DNA of 64,000 nucleotides from GCA-2711565 sp963664245 (lineage in GTDB: Bacteria > Bacteroidota > Bacteroidia > Bacteroidales > GCA-2711565), in the NCBI GenBank assembly GCA_963664245.1, contig OY760934.1, forward strand, positions 2,418,001 to 2,482,000. The letters are read 5' to 3'. The translations under genes were made by a program, and so were the position numbers. The notes under the pieces were generated by a model. That model made no database searches. It saw nothing but the letters and a program-made list of their open reading frames with translations, and was not told where the DNA came from. This document shows, piece after piece, positions 16,751 to 24,868 of the stretch. How positions within the stretch are numbered: the stretch's first letter is position 1; each line of letters starts with the position of its first letter.

Positions 16751-17626
16751 ATGTTACCAGAAATAATAAAGAATAAATTGGAAGAAATCCTGAGGGCTGA
16801 ACATGCAGGCTTCAGGATTTTTTCGTCTTCCCCATTAGGCGGAGGTGACATCAATCGGGCGGCCAGGCTGGAAACATCTGTAGGGAATTTATTTATAAAA
16901 TGGAACCGAGCCGACCTTTACCCCGGAATGTTTGACAAAGAAGCCAAAGGGTTGAATTTATTGAACGCCGCCAATGTGATCCAAATTCCCGAAGTATTAC
17001 TAAGCGGACTTGCAGGCAATCATGCTTTTCTTTGCCTGGAGTTTATCGAATCCGGTTCGCCGGGAACCGATTTTTGGAAAAATTTTGGACGGAGCCTGGC
17101 AAAACTTCATCAAGACAGCAACGATTTTTTTGGGTTGGATCACGATAATTACATCGGTTCTTTACCGCAAGCAAACAAAAATTATTCTTGCTGGATTGAT
17201 TTTTTTATCGAGCAAAGAATAAATTTTCAGCTTGAGCTGGCACGCAATTCCGGATTGATCGACAGGGGTGTTATTAAGGCTGCTGAGCGCATGTTCGGGC
17301 GGCTCAATGAAATCATCCCCGTCGAACAACCTTCGTTGCTTCACGGCGATTTATGGAGCGGAAATTTTATGGTCTCAAATCGTGGGGAGGCTTGCCTGAT
17401 CGATCCGGCTGTTTATTACGGTCACCGCGAAATGGATATTGCCATGACCCGCTTGTTTGACGGCTTCTCGGCAGCGTTCTACGAGTATTACAACGAAGAA
17501 TATCCGATGGAAAAAGGATGGGAAAACCGTCTGGAAATCTTCAATCTTTACCCCCTTTTGGTTCACGTCAATTTGTTTGGTAGAGCTTATGTTTCGCAGG
17601 TATCTTCCATCCTTCGTAAATTTTGA
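16751..17626 (+). CDS. Fructosamine kinase family protein
   Basis: The 291-residue product matches the fructosamine-3-kinase/ketosamine-3-kinase fold (APH-like): the N-terminal SPLGGGDINRAARLET, a LFIKWN strand with the ATP-site lysine, and the catalytic loop HGDLWSGNFMV (about residue 198) followed by IDPAVYYGHREMDIA. These enzymes phosphorylate sugar amines on glycated proteins or small molecules so that the adduct falls off. It sits 28 bp after the putative anti-sigma gene and ahead of glnS. A link with the sigma module is not shown. Confidence 0.85.
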   Translation: MLPEIIKNKLEEILRAEHAGFRIFSSSPLGGGDINRAARLETSVGNLFIKWNRADLYPGMFDKEAKGLNLLNAANVIQIPEVLLSGLAGNHAFLCLEFIESGSPGTDFWKNFGRSLAKLHQDSNDFFGLDHDNYIGSLPQANKNYSCWIDFFIEQRINFQLELARNSGLIDRGVIKAAERMFGRLNEIIPVEQPSLLHGDLWSGNFMVSNRGEACLIDPAVYYGHREMDIAMTRLFDGFSAAFYEYYNEEYPMEKGWENRLEIFNLYPLLVHVNLFGRAYVSQVSSILRKF

Positions 17627-17648
17627 TGTGCATTAAAAAATCAAATGA

Positions 17649-17679
17649 TTGGTAAAAACCTGATTAAGTAGTATTTTTG
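17649..17679 (+). promoter_or_regulatory. Promoter of glnS (-33/-7 type)
   Basis: TTGG at 17649-17652 and TATTTTTG at 17672-17679 are separated by exactly 19 bp, as in the Bacteroidota TTTG-N19-TAnnTTTG promoter. The -7 box ends 20 bp before the glnS ATG. Confidence 0.6.
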
Positions 17680-17698
17680 CTAACTTAAATTTTCCGAT

Positions 17699-19402
17699 AT
17701 GAATAAGAATAGAGCAGAGGACGAACCGGCCAAAAAGCCTTCGTTAAATTTTATTGAGCAAAAGATTGAAAAAGAATTAGCGGAAGGTAAACACCAGGGA
17801 AGGGTTCACACCCGTTTTCCCCCTGAGCCAAACGGTTATTTGCACATCGGTCATGCAAAAGCCATTTGTATTAGTTACGGCATTGCCGAAAAATATAATG
17901 GCCTGTACAACCTTCGCTTTGATGATACAAACCCGGTGAAAGAAGATGTGGAGTATGTTGACTCCATCCAGGAAGATATTAAATGGTTGGGCTTTGACTG
18001 GGAGGATCGCATGTATTATGCTTCGGATTATTTTGACCAGCTGTACGAATGGGCCCTGAAATTAATTAAAGAAGGCAAGGCTTATGTTGATGATCAATCG
18101 GCTGAACAAATCTCTGCTAGCCGTGGAACGCCGACTAAACCCGGAACTCCCAGCCCGCACCGTGAGCGTTCGGTAGAAGAAAACCAGGATTTGTTTGAAC
18201 GCATGAAAAACGGGGAATTTCCTGACGGGGCCAAAGTTTTACGGGCCAAAATCGACATGGCTTCTCCCAATATGCAAATGCGCGATCCGGTGATGTACCG
18301 CATTCTGCACGCCACTCACCACCGTACCGGCGATAAATGGTGCATTTACCCCATGTACGATTGGGCGCATGGACAGTCAGACTATATTGAGGGCATTACC
18401 AATTCGTTGTGTTCGTTAGAATTTGAAATTCATCGCCCCTTATATAACTGGTATCTGGATCAAATTGTGGAAGGGAAATACCGTCCCGAGCAAACCGAGT
18501 TTGCCCGTTTGAACCTGACTTATACCGTAATGAGTAAGCGTAAGCTCTTGCAACTGGTTGAAGAAAAACATGTAAATGGCTGGGATGATCCGCGGATGCC
18601 TACCATTTCGGGTTTCCGCAGAAGAGGTTATACGCCCGAGTCTATCCGCAACTTTGCCGATAAAATCGGGGTTGCCAAACGCGATAATGTGATCGATGTT
18701 GCTTTGCTGGAACACGCTGTTCGTGAGGATTTGAACAAAAAAGCAAATCGGGTAATGGCCGTTCTCGATCCCTTAAAAGTTATCATCACCAATTATCCCG
18801 AAGGAAAAATTGAAGAGTTGGAAGGCATCAACAATCCGGAAGATGAAAATGCCGGAAAACGGAGCATCCCGTTTGGCCGTGAAATTTATATCGAATGCAA
18901 CGACTTTATGGAAGATGCGCCGAGTAAGTTTTTCCGCCTGGCACCGGGTCGTGAGGTTCGCTTAAAATACGCTTATTTTATTAAATGCGAGGAGGTGGTT
19001 AAAGACGAAGATGGCAATATTGTTGAGCTGCATTGTACCTACGATCCGGAAACGAAAAGCGGTTCGGGCAATGTAACCCGTAAGGTTAAGGGCACCATCC
19101 ATTGGGTGGAATGTACCACTGCTTTGCAAGCCGAAATCCGTTTGTACGACCGCTTGTTTATTTCTGAAACACCCGATGTTGCCGAAGAAGGTAAAACGTT
19201 TCTGGATAACCTGAACCCTGATTCTTTAAAAACCGTTACTGCTTTTGTTGAACCTTCTGTGAAAGATGCGAACCCCATGGATAAGGTTCAGTTTGAACGC
19301 ACGGGTTATTTTTGTGTAGATAAAGATTCAACGGCGGGGAAAATTGTATTTAATCGTACGGTTCCGCTACGAGATTCGTGGGCCAAACAGGCCAATAAAT
19401 AA
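17699..19402 (+). CDS. glnS: Glutaminyl-tRNA synthetase
   Basis: The 567-residue product is a class I synthetase that charges tRNA(Gln) directly with glutamine. The HIGH signature is at residues 49-52 within FPPEPNGYLHIGHAKAI, the GlnRS-type wording, and the KMSKS equivalent reads VMSKRKL at about 278. The C-terminal anticodon-binding barrels run from about 345 to the end. Length is normal. It is notable because archaeal-type gatE and gatD, which make Gln-tRNA(Gln) by another route, are also in this window. It ends at a strong terminator and has its own promoter. Confidence 0.95.
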   Translation: MNKNRAEDEPAKKPSLNFIEQKIEKELAEGKHQGRVHTRFPPEPNGYLHIGHAKAICISYGIAEKYNGLYNLRFDDTNPVKEDVEYVDSIQEDIKWLGFDWEDRMYYASDYFDQLYEWALKLIKEGKAYVDDQSAEQISASRGTPTKPGTPSPHRERSVEENQDLFERMKNGEFPDGAKVLRAKIDMASPNMQMRDPVMYRILHATHHRTGDKWCIYPMYDWAHGQSDYIEGITNSLCSLEFEIHRPLYNWYLDQIVEGKYRPEQTEFARLNLTYTVMSKRKLLQLVEEKHVNGWDDPRMPTISGFRRRGYTPESIRNFADKIGVAKRDNVIDVALLEHAVREDLNKKANRVMAVLDPLKVIITNYPEGKIEELEGINNPEDENAGKRSIPFGREIYIECNDFMEDAPSKFFRLAPGREVRLKYAYFIKCEEVVKDEDGNIVELHCTYDPETKSGSGNVTRKVKGTIHWVECTTALQAEIRLYDRLFISETPDVAEEGKTFLDNLNPDSLKTVTAFVEPSVKDANPMDKVQFERTGYFCVDKDSTAGKIVFNRTVPLRDSWAKQANK

Positions 19403-19440
19403 AACAAAAAACCTTCAGGATTCCTGAAGGGTTTTTTGTT
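19403..19440 (+). terminator. Rho-independent terminator after glnS
   Basis: AAAAAACC, then stem TTCAGGA-TTCCTGAA, then GGGTTTTTTGTT forms a stable hairpin followed by a T run, just after the glnS stop. Confidence 0.85.
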
Positions 19441-19441
19441 G

Positions 19442-19512
19442 AGGTCTCGAGCGGATTCGAACCGCTGTACAAGGTTTTGCAGACCTCTGCCTAACCACTC
19501 GGCCACGAGACC
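19442..19512 (-). tRNA. tRNA-Cys (anticodon GCA)
   Basis: The minus strand gives a 71-nt cloverleaf: acceptor GGTCTCG/CGAGACC, a short D-arm (GCCGAGTGGTTAGGC), anticodon loop CTGCAAA with anticodon GCA, T-arm GCGG-TTCGAAT-CCGC, and discriminator U73, an identity element for CysRS. CCA is not encoded. A TATCTTTG box on the minus strand (19528-19535) lies 15 bp upstream. Confidence 0.93.
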
Positions 19513-19527
19513 ATTTATTTTGGAGTG

Positions 19528-19535
19528 CAAAGATA
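19528..19535 (-). promoter_or_regulatory. -7 box for tRNA-Cys
   Basis: TATCTTTG on the minus strand is a perfect fit to TAnnTTTG and ends 15 bp before the tRNA 5' end. Confidence 0.55.
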
Positions 19536-19576
19536 CATTTTTTTTAAATATTCACAAGCTTTTTAGGCCGTGCCCT

Positions 19577-20980
19577 TTAAGGTATGTACGGATACGAATC
19601 GATGGTGTGAAAGGTTTTAAAATAGGTGACCCCTTTTTTTATTGTGACATTCAAATCGTAATTATTATTTTCCTTATCTCCCGTTGTATTTAAGGTTAGC
19701 TGATGGTTTCCTTCTGGTAACGAAATCCGGCTGTAAGAAACGGAAAATGGCAGGGTTTGCCAGTTCCGGGTATCTGCTTTTTCGGTGGCCGTATTTACCA
19801 GTCCGACTAAAAATCCAAGGTTCTTGTCTTTATCCCTTACTTTATTTTCAATGGCTTTTTTGACTGCCACCCGTAAAATGGTGTTGCCTAATTCACGGAA
19901 CATCCGGTCGTTGATTACTTTAAACGCTATAGCGTTGATGTTTTCCGACAGCTCAACAGGATATTCGATGCTATCGTTTATTTGTAACCAGGCCTGCTGA
20001 TACACGGGTGGACGTGTTGAATATTTTGGAAACGGAATACGGGTAAAGCTTAAATCACTGAGCTTACTTTGGTCATCATCCGAAATACTTTCTAATGGAA
20101 AGGCAAAATTCATGTCCATTTCTTCGTTCACAAAACTTATCATCCCGAACTCGTCTTCCATTTTGGTCAGGGTAACCCCCCACTCCGATTTGACGGGACC
20201 TAAGCCGTTCAGCCAAAAGAAAACCAGGTTGCCGTTTTCGGGGTTTTCGGCCTCGTATTTAATGCCGAATTTATCTTCATAAAATTGCACCTCATCAAAA
20301 AATCCTGTTTTATAAGCGGTTCTAACAATATCATATTTAAGCTGCTCGGGAACCCCAACCTCAAAATTTTTCAGGTAATCGCTTTCGTAAATTTCAAAAG
20401 CGTTGCGGTAGGCAATAAAAGCGTTGTTGTAATCTTTTTGAGCATCGTAAATCAGCCCCATTAATAAATGAATAAACGCATCGCGTTGGTAGCGATTTTT
20501 GTGGTCCTTGTATTTGTCGTTCAGTTCATTTAGTTTGATGTTTGCCCGGCGGCATTCAACCAATGCATTTTCCCATTTCCCCAAGGCGATGAAGTTCATG
20601 CTTTGGTAAAAATTAATCATCACTATTTCAAAATCTTCGGGCATATAGGGCCGTGCCATTGGGTTAGAAATCAACACAAGTGCCTCGGTTCCAATTTTCT
20701 TTTTGTAATCTTCGATGATAATATCAGCTTCTTTAAAAAACTCAATGCTTTGTTCGTAATTGCCGAGCATGTGGTTGAGCACTCCGCGGTCGAGCAAATA
20801 AAGAATGCGGTTTTTACCGTCTTTTAATTTGTCGTCGTTGGCTAATAATTCATCAGCTTTTTCAAGATTTCCGGACTGAAAATGGTTGTAAACCGAGATA
20901 TATTTCTGGTGCCAGGTTACACACCCTGCCAGCATGATAATAGCTGTAGCAACAAAAAATATATGCTTGTGAATTTTCAT
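19577..20980 (-). CDS. COG3014-type lipoprotein with TPR-like repeats
   Basis: The 467-residue product starts with a lipoprotein signal (MLAGC, Cys20). The first half has TPR-like helix pairs (SGNLEKADELL; LGNYEQSIEFFKEAD; LGKWENALVECRRAN; QKDYNNAFIAYRNAFEI), and the second half is a beta-rich domain ending in IKKGVTYFKTFHTI. Its layout matches COG3014 proteins. It lies 51 bp downstream of the lpoB-like gene on the same strand, a pairing that suggests one operon acting on cell-wall synthesis or envelope assembly (inference). Confidence 0.7.
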   Translation of the reverse strand: MKIHKHIFFVATAIIMLAGCVTWHQKYISVYNHFQSGNLEKADELLANDDKLKDGKNRILYLLDRGVLNHMLGNYEQSIEFFKEADIIIEDYKKKIGTEALVLISNPMARPYMPEDFEIVMINFYQSMNFIALGKWENALVECRRANIKLNELNDKYKDHKNRYQRDAFIHLLMGLIYDAQKDYNNAFIAYRNAFEIYESDYLKNFEVGVPEQLKYDIVRTAYKTGFFDEVQFYEDKFGIKYEAENPENGNLVFFWLNGLGPVKSEWGVTLTKMEDEFGMISFVNEEMDMNFAFPLESISDDDQSKLSDLSFTRIPFPKYSTRPPVYQQAWLQINDSIEYPVELSENINAIAFKVINDRMFRELGNTILRVAVKKAIENKVRDKDKNLGFLVGLVNTATEKADTRNWQTLPFSVSYSRISLPEGNHQLTLNTTGDKENNNYDLNVTIKKGVTYFKTFHTIDSYPYIP

Positions 20981-21031
20981 AAGTGATTGAAAATTAGAAA
21001 AGAAAAGCAGGAATTTCTTTCCTGCTATGCA

Positions 21032-21625
21032 TTAGTTTGTAATGAGCTTTTTAATTTTTTCATCACCAATCCATACCACTTCATTGGTTTCCAGGTTGGT
21101 TAATTCCAAATCGATTTGGTAATAAACCACTTTTTGTTTGCCTTGTGAGTCAACAATTGAATTAATGGTTCCGTGCAACATAAAATCAGCACCTAGTTCA
21201 CGTCCCCATTGTTTCATGGTTTCCGGAGAGGCATAATCTTGTTGGTCTTGGCGTTCGAACCTTAGTTCTTCGCGTTTATCGCCACCCTGGATAAGCCTTA
21301 CAGATCCGGTACGGATGAACGCTTTTTCAATGTCTTTCACAAAGGTTTCGGCATTGATGTGTTCGTGGCTTTTGTTTCTCATGGTTCCAACGATAACCTT
21401 TGGGCGTTCCCCATTATTTTTTTGGTTGTAGTCACGAATCCAGCGATCGTTTAAAATCTGGTTTGTAATATCCTGAGCCGTACGCCAGGAGTCGGTGTCG
21501 TTCCAACGGCCGCTCAAATCAATTTGTTCGTCGTGAGCTACACGCTGAACCTGATGCTGAGTGTTACAAGAAAAAAGAAATGTAGATACCAAAAGGACGG
21601 TTAAAATTTTGATGGGTGTTTTCAT
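21032..21625 (-). CDS. lpoB: Penicillin-binding protein activator LpoB-like lipoprotein
   Basis: The 197-residue product has a lipobox ending LFSC (Cys20) and an LpoB-type domain: LSGRWNDTDSWRTAQDITNQIL, given here as a region at about 38-59, then RPKVIVGTMRNKSHEHIN, the RTGSVRLI strand, and GADFMLHGTINSI followed by YYQIDLELTNLETNEVVW. In E. coli LpoB stimulates PBP1B from the outer membrane; the Bacteroidota homologue is assumed to act likewise. It heads a two-gene minus-strand unit with the COG3014-type gene. Confidence 0.85.
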   Translation of the reverse strand: MKTPIKILTVLLVSTFLFSCNTQHQVQRVAHDEQIDLSGRWNDTDSWRTAQDITNQILNDRWIRDYNQKNNGERPKVIVGTMRNKSHEHINAETFVKDIEKAFIRTGSVRLIQGGDKREELRFERQDQQDYASPETMKQWGRELGADFMLHGTINSIVDSQGKQKVVYYQIDLELTNLETNEVVWIGDEKIKKLITN

Positions 21626-21661
21626 ATCTGTCTATTTAAATTTTATTCAATGTTTTGTCTT

Positions 21662-21669
21662 CAAAGTTA
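21662..21669 (-). promoter_or_regulatory. -7 box for the lpoB operon
   Basis: TAACTTTG on the minus strand fits TAnnTTTG, 36 bp upstream of the lpoB start; a TTTA lies about 19 bp further up. Confidence 0.5.
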
Positions 21670-21722
21670 ATAATCGCTAATTATTTAAAGATGTTAAATT
21701 AAACAAATATTGTTCCAAATGT

Positions 21723-21905
21723 TTAGTAATTATCTTCAATTAGTTTGGTGATGCATTTTTTGCAAAGGCAAGTTGAATACTTTGAATTGATTTGTTCGCG
21801 AACAGTTAGTGGTATTTCAATTTCGAAACACCAACATTTAGCTGATTTTGAACAATCAAATTGTTGACCACAGCGTGGGCATATATTTTTTTCTTCAAGT
21901 GACAT
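21723..21905 (-). CDS. Small cysteine-rich CWC family protein
   Basis: The 60-residue product has eight cysteines (9, 12, 18, 24, 26, 46, 48, 51), arranged as CPRCGQQFDC, KCWCF and CLCKKC, the pattern of the Cys_rich_CWC family. It is likely a small zinc-binding protein in the cytoplasm. The function is unknown. It is the last gene of the gltX-folB transcription unit, 2 bp after folB. Confidence 0.75.
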   Translation of the reverse strand: MSLEEKNICPRCGQQFDCSKSAKCWCFEIEIPLTVREQINSKYSTCLCKKCITKLIEDNY

Positions 21906-21907
21906 AA

Positions 21908-22258
21908 TTAGAGATTGAGTGTTAAGCTCACATTTTCCATTTTACCACCTAGGGGTGGGTTGAGTTTGGAAATTTTGATTTTGGCGTTTTCAATCTCCGG
22001 GAAATTTGCTTTTAGTTCATCCAGGATTCTACGACCAACATGCTCCAACAATTTCGATTTGATTTGCATTTGAGCTTTGACGATTTGAAAAACGGTTTGA
22101 TAGTTTATCGTTTTCGAAAGGTCGTCGGTTTTTTCGGCTTCGCTGGTGTCGGATTTAATAAATAAATCGACCCGGAATTTTGTACCAATAATTTGTTCTT
22201 CTTTAAAACAACCGTGGTAGGCATAAAATTCCATTCCTTCGATTGAGATTGTTGCCAT
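21908..22258 (-). CDS. folB: Dihydroneopterin aldolase
   Basis: The 116-residue product is full length for FolB, which cleaves dihydroneopterin to 6-hydroxymethyl-dihydropterin and glycolaldehyde in folate synthesis. Seen are the start MATISIEGMEFYAYHGCF with the active-site tyrosine region, the conserved glutamate in LLEHVGRRI, and the catalytic lysine in KISKLNPP. It begins 3 bp after the gltX stop on the same strand. Confidence 0.9.
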   Translation of the reverse strand: MATISIEGMEFYAYHGCFKEEQIIGTKFRVDLFIKSDTSEAEKTDDLSKTINYQTVFQIVKAQMQIKSKLLEHVGRRILDELKANFPEIENAKIKISKLNPPLGGKMENVSLTLNL

Positions 22259-22261
22259 AAT

Positions 22262-23788
22262 TTATTTTTTTATCGTCTCTACAGCGTTATATATCCTGCT
22301 AAGGGCTTCATCCTTTCCAATTATTGCAATTATATCGAACAAATTTGGCCCCGAAGCCGCTCCAACCATTGATAGTCTAAGGCAATTGAGAATTTGACCC
22401 ATGTTCAGGTTTTTTGACTGAATAAATTCTTTTACGGCCGATTCTGTCGTTTCTGACGAAAATTCGGTGATGGATTCGAAAATTTTGGCAATTTCTTTCA
22501 TTGAATCACTTACTCCTTCTTTCCACCTTTTTTTAATTACTTTTTCGTCGTACGATTTTGGAGGTTCAAAAAAGTAACACCCGAGTTCCCAAAAGTCGGT
22601 TATAAAGTTTGCCCTTTCTTTAATTAAAGAAACAACCTGGGTAATATAATTAATGTCTGCCGTGATTTCTTTTTTTTCTAAAATAGAGCCGAATTCTTTT
22701 GCTGCTTCTTCATCGGAAATCATTTGCAGGTATTGGTGGTTGAACCAACGTGCTTTTTCAGGATCGAACCTTGCTCCGGACTTTCCAATCCTATCAAGGC
22801 TAAATGCCTGTATTAATTCTTCTTCCGAAAATATTTCTTGTTCTGTACCGGAGTTCCAGCCTAGAAATGCCAGCATATTAATGAAGGCTTTTGGGAAATA
22901 CCCGGATTCTTTATATCCGGAGGAAATTTCGTTGGTTTCGGGGTTTGTCCATTCCATTGGGAATACAGGGAAGCCTCCTTTATCGCCGTCTCTTTTGCTT
23001 AATTTCCCTTTGCCGTCTGGTTTTAGGATGAGTGGCATGTGGACAAAAAGTGGTTGTTTCCAACCAAAGAAACGGTAAAGCAAAACATGCGAAGGCGTTG
23101 AATTTACCCATTCGGAGCCTCGGATGACGTGTGTAATCTGCATCAGGTGATCGTCTACGACATTTGCCAAATGGTAGGTAGGCATTCCGTCTGACTTAAA
23201 AAGAATTTTATCATCTAACTGGCTGGTGTGAAAAGAGATTTCTCCCAAGACTTCGTCGTTAAATATTACGTTCTCCTTGTCTGGAAGTTTTAACCGGATA
23301 ACATAAGGTTCGCCAGCATTTATTTTCTTTTCAACTTCTTCAGCAGATAAGGTCAATGAGTTTTTCATCGTAACCCTGGTTTCGGCGTTGTATTGTTGAT
23401 TTGAACTACCTTCATTTTTTAGCCTTTCCCGCATTGCCTCAAGTTCTTCGGCGGTATCAAAAGCAATGTATGCGTTTCCTTCGCTAACCAGTTGTTCTGC
23501 GTATTTTTTATAAAGTGATTTTCGTTCAGATTGTCGGTAAGGTCCAAATTCCCCACTGGCTCCAACGCCTTCATTAGGTTCTATTCCACACCATTTTAGA
23601 GAATTAATAATGTATTCTTCGGCTCCCGGAACATAGCGGTTTTGGTCGGTATCTTCAATTCGTAATATAAAATCACCCTTGTTTTTTTTGGCAAACAAAT
23701 AATTATATAATGCTGTTCGTACACCGCCAATATGCAATGGGCCTGTTGGGCTTGGTGCAAATCTTACTCTGATTTTTTCGGAATCCAT
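22262..23788 (-). CDS. gltX: Glutamyl-tRNA synthetase
   Basis: The 508-residue class I synthetase has the HIGH motif as HIGG in FAPSPTGPLHIGGVRTALYN, given here at residues 10-29 in part, and KMSKS as KLSKRDG (about 260). Length is normal for bacterial GluRS. Whether it also misacylates tRNA(Gln), which GatDE would need as substrate, cannot be told by eye; the anticodon-binding domain at the C-terminus decides this. It is the first gene of a gltX-folB-CWC unit with a TATCTTTG promoter box upstream. Confidence 0.95.
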   Translation of the reverse strand: MDSEKIRVRFAPSPTGPLHIGGVRTALYNYLFAKKNKGDFILRIEDTDQNRYVPGAEEYIINSLKWCGIEPNEGVGASGEFGPYRQSERKSLYKKYAEQLVSEGNAYIAFDTAEELEAMRERLKNEGSSNQQYNAETRVTMKNSLTLSAEEVEKKINAGEPYVIRLKLPDKENVIFNDEVLGEISFHTSQLDDKILFKSDGMPTYHLANVVDDHLMQITHVIRGSEWVNSTPSHVLLYRFFGWKQPLFVHMPLILKPDGKGKLSKRDGDKGGFPVFPMEWTNPETNEISSGYKESGYFPKAFINMLAFLGWNSGTEQEIFSEEELIQAFSLDRIGKSGARFDPEKARWFNHQYLQMISDEEAAKEFGSILEKKEITADINYITQVVSLIKERANFITDFWELGCYFFEPPKSYDEKVIKKRWKEGVSDSMKEIAKIFESITEFSSETTESAVKEFIQSKNLNMGQILNCLRLSMVGAASGPNLFDIIAIIGKDEALSRIYNAVETIKK

Positions 23789-23806
23789 AATGCTTTAATT
23801 TCGCGC

Positions 23807-23814
23807 AAAGATAA
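23807..23814 (-). promoter_or_regulatory. -7 box of the gltX operon
   Basis: TATCTTTG on the minus strand, with TTTA 19 bp further upstream, fits the Bacteroidota promoter layout 18 bp before the gltX start. Confidence 0.6.
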
Positions 23815-23953
23815 TAGAATTAACCTTATTTGATAAATTTCTGTTTCAATCAATTTGTTTACGCAAATTTAAAATTTCAAAATTATTTTGTTAATTTGGA
23901 AACCCCTTTAAATAAAATAAGGTATAAGGGGGAAAGGTATCTAATTTAAAATT

Positions 23954-24421
23954 ATGCATTCGTTGAGTTTTTCAAAAGAGAGCCTGAATTTGTTTGATGT
24001 TGAAAATTTTGTAGAAGATATTTGCGAGAGATTCAATATCCAAAATCAGTTTCGAGGGAATATTATTATCGCATTAAGCGAGATGATTGATTTGTTAGAG
24101 GGTCTTGGTGCAAAGGGACAATTGAGCTTTGTAAAAGATAATGAGTATTTTAAATATGTTTTTTTGATTGAATCAATAACTGAAGATTTGCACTCGGTAT
24201 TTGAAATTAATCCGGATCAGTTTTCTTTAGATACGGATTATGGAAAAGGAATATTTTCTATAATGGCTCTGTGTGATGATTTGTTTATTGATGAGGATAA
24301 TGCCAGTATTTCATTGGTGTTTCAAAATAAAAATGAGATTGAACTTTCAAACCACCGTAAAGAATTTTTGACAAAGTATTTAGGAAAAGTAAACGAATCT
24401 TACCAAAAAACTAATGCCTGA
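23954..24421 (+). CDS. Putative ATP-binding (HATPase-like, RsbW-type) protein
   Basis: The 155-residue product begins like anti-sigma or switch-kinase HATPase domains (IIIALSEMIDLLEGLGAKGQ resembles an N-box helix in which the usual asparagine is replaced). A DYGKGIFSIMALCDDL stretch takes the place of the DxGxG/G2 region. Key ATP-binding residues are not clear, so nucleotide binding is unproven. It overlaps ybeY by 8 bp, which implies translational coupling. Role unknown. Confidence 0.5.
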   Translation: MHSLSFSKESLNLFDVENFVEDICERFNIQNQFRGNIIIALSEMIDLLEGLGAKGQLSFVKDNEYFKYVFLIESITEDLHSVFEINPDQFSLDTDYGKGIFSIMALCDDLFIDEDNASISLVFQNKNEIELSNHRKEFLTKYLGKVNESYQKTNA

Positions 24422-24842
24422 TCCGTTAATTTCTTTTTTTGAGGAAGATGTAAGTTACACTCTGAAAGACGTGGATGGTCATACCAGGCTGTTAATTCAA
24501 TGCGTTGATAAAGAGGGTGTTAAATGTGGTTTTCTGAACTTTGTTTTTTGTTCAGATCAGTATGTATTGGATTTAAATAAGAAATATCTGGATCATGATT
24601 ATTTTACGGATATTTTAACCTTCGATCAAGGTGACGCTGAAACAATAGCTGGCGATATTTTTATCAGTATTGATCGCGCTATGGAAAATGCTGTTAAATT
24701 TAAAGTTGCTTTGGAAGATGAAGTCAGGCGTCTGTTAATTCATGGTGTGTTACATTTAGTGGGTTATAAAGATGCAACTGACGAGGAAAAAAGCCAGATG
24801 CGATCAAAGGAAGATTATTACTTATCTTTGTGGACGATTTAG
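24414..24842 (+). CDS. ybeY: Endoribonuclease YbeY
   Basis: The 142-residue product matures rRNA 3' ends and acts in ribosome quality control. The zinc site is in HGVLHLVGYKD: the first two histidines are present, while the third of the E. coli motif (GYDH) is replaced by aspartate (GYKD), which I believe is usual in Bacteroidota. The upstream conserved segment FTDILTFDQGD with GDIFISIDRA also fits. The start overlaps the preceding gene. A parS-like site lies just after the stop. Confidence 0.9.
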   Translation: MPDPLISFFEEDVSYTLKDVDGHTRLLIQCVDKEGVKCGFLNFVFCSDQYVLDLNKKYLDHDYFTDILTFDQGDAETIAGDIFISIDRAMENAVKFKVALEDEVRRLLIHGVLHLVGYKDATDEEKSQMRSKEDYYLSLWTI

Positions 24843-24847
24843 TCTAA

Positions 24848-24863
24848 TGTTTCACGTGGAACA
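24848..24863. promoter_or_regulatory. parS-like centromere site (first copy)
   Basis: TGTTTCACGTGGAACA lies in the 26-bp gap between ybeY and mnmG. Its reverse complement TGTTCCACGTGAAACA fits the ParB-binding consensus TGTTNCACGTGAAACA fully. ParB would load here for chromosome segregation. An identical copy follows mnmG. Confidence 0.8.
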
Positions 24864-24868
24864 GTTTT

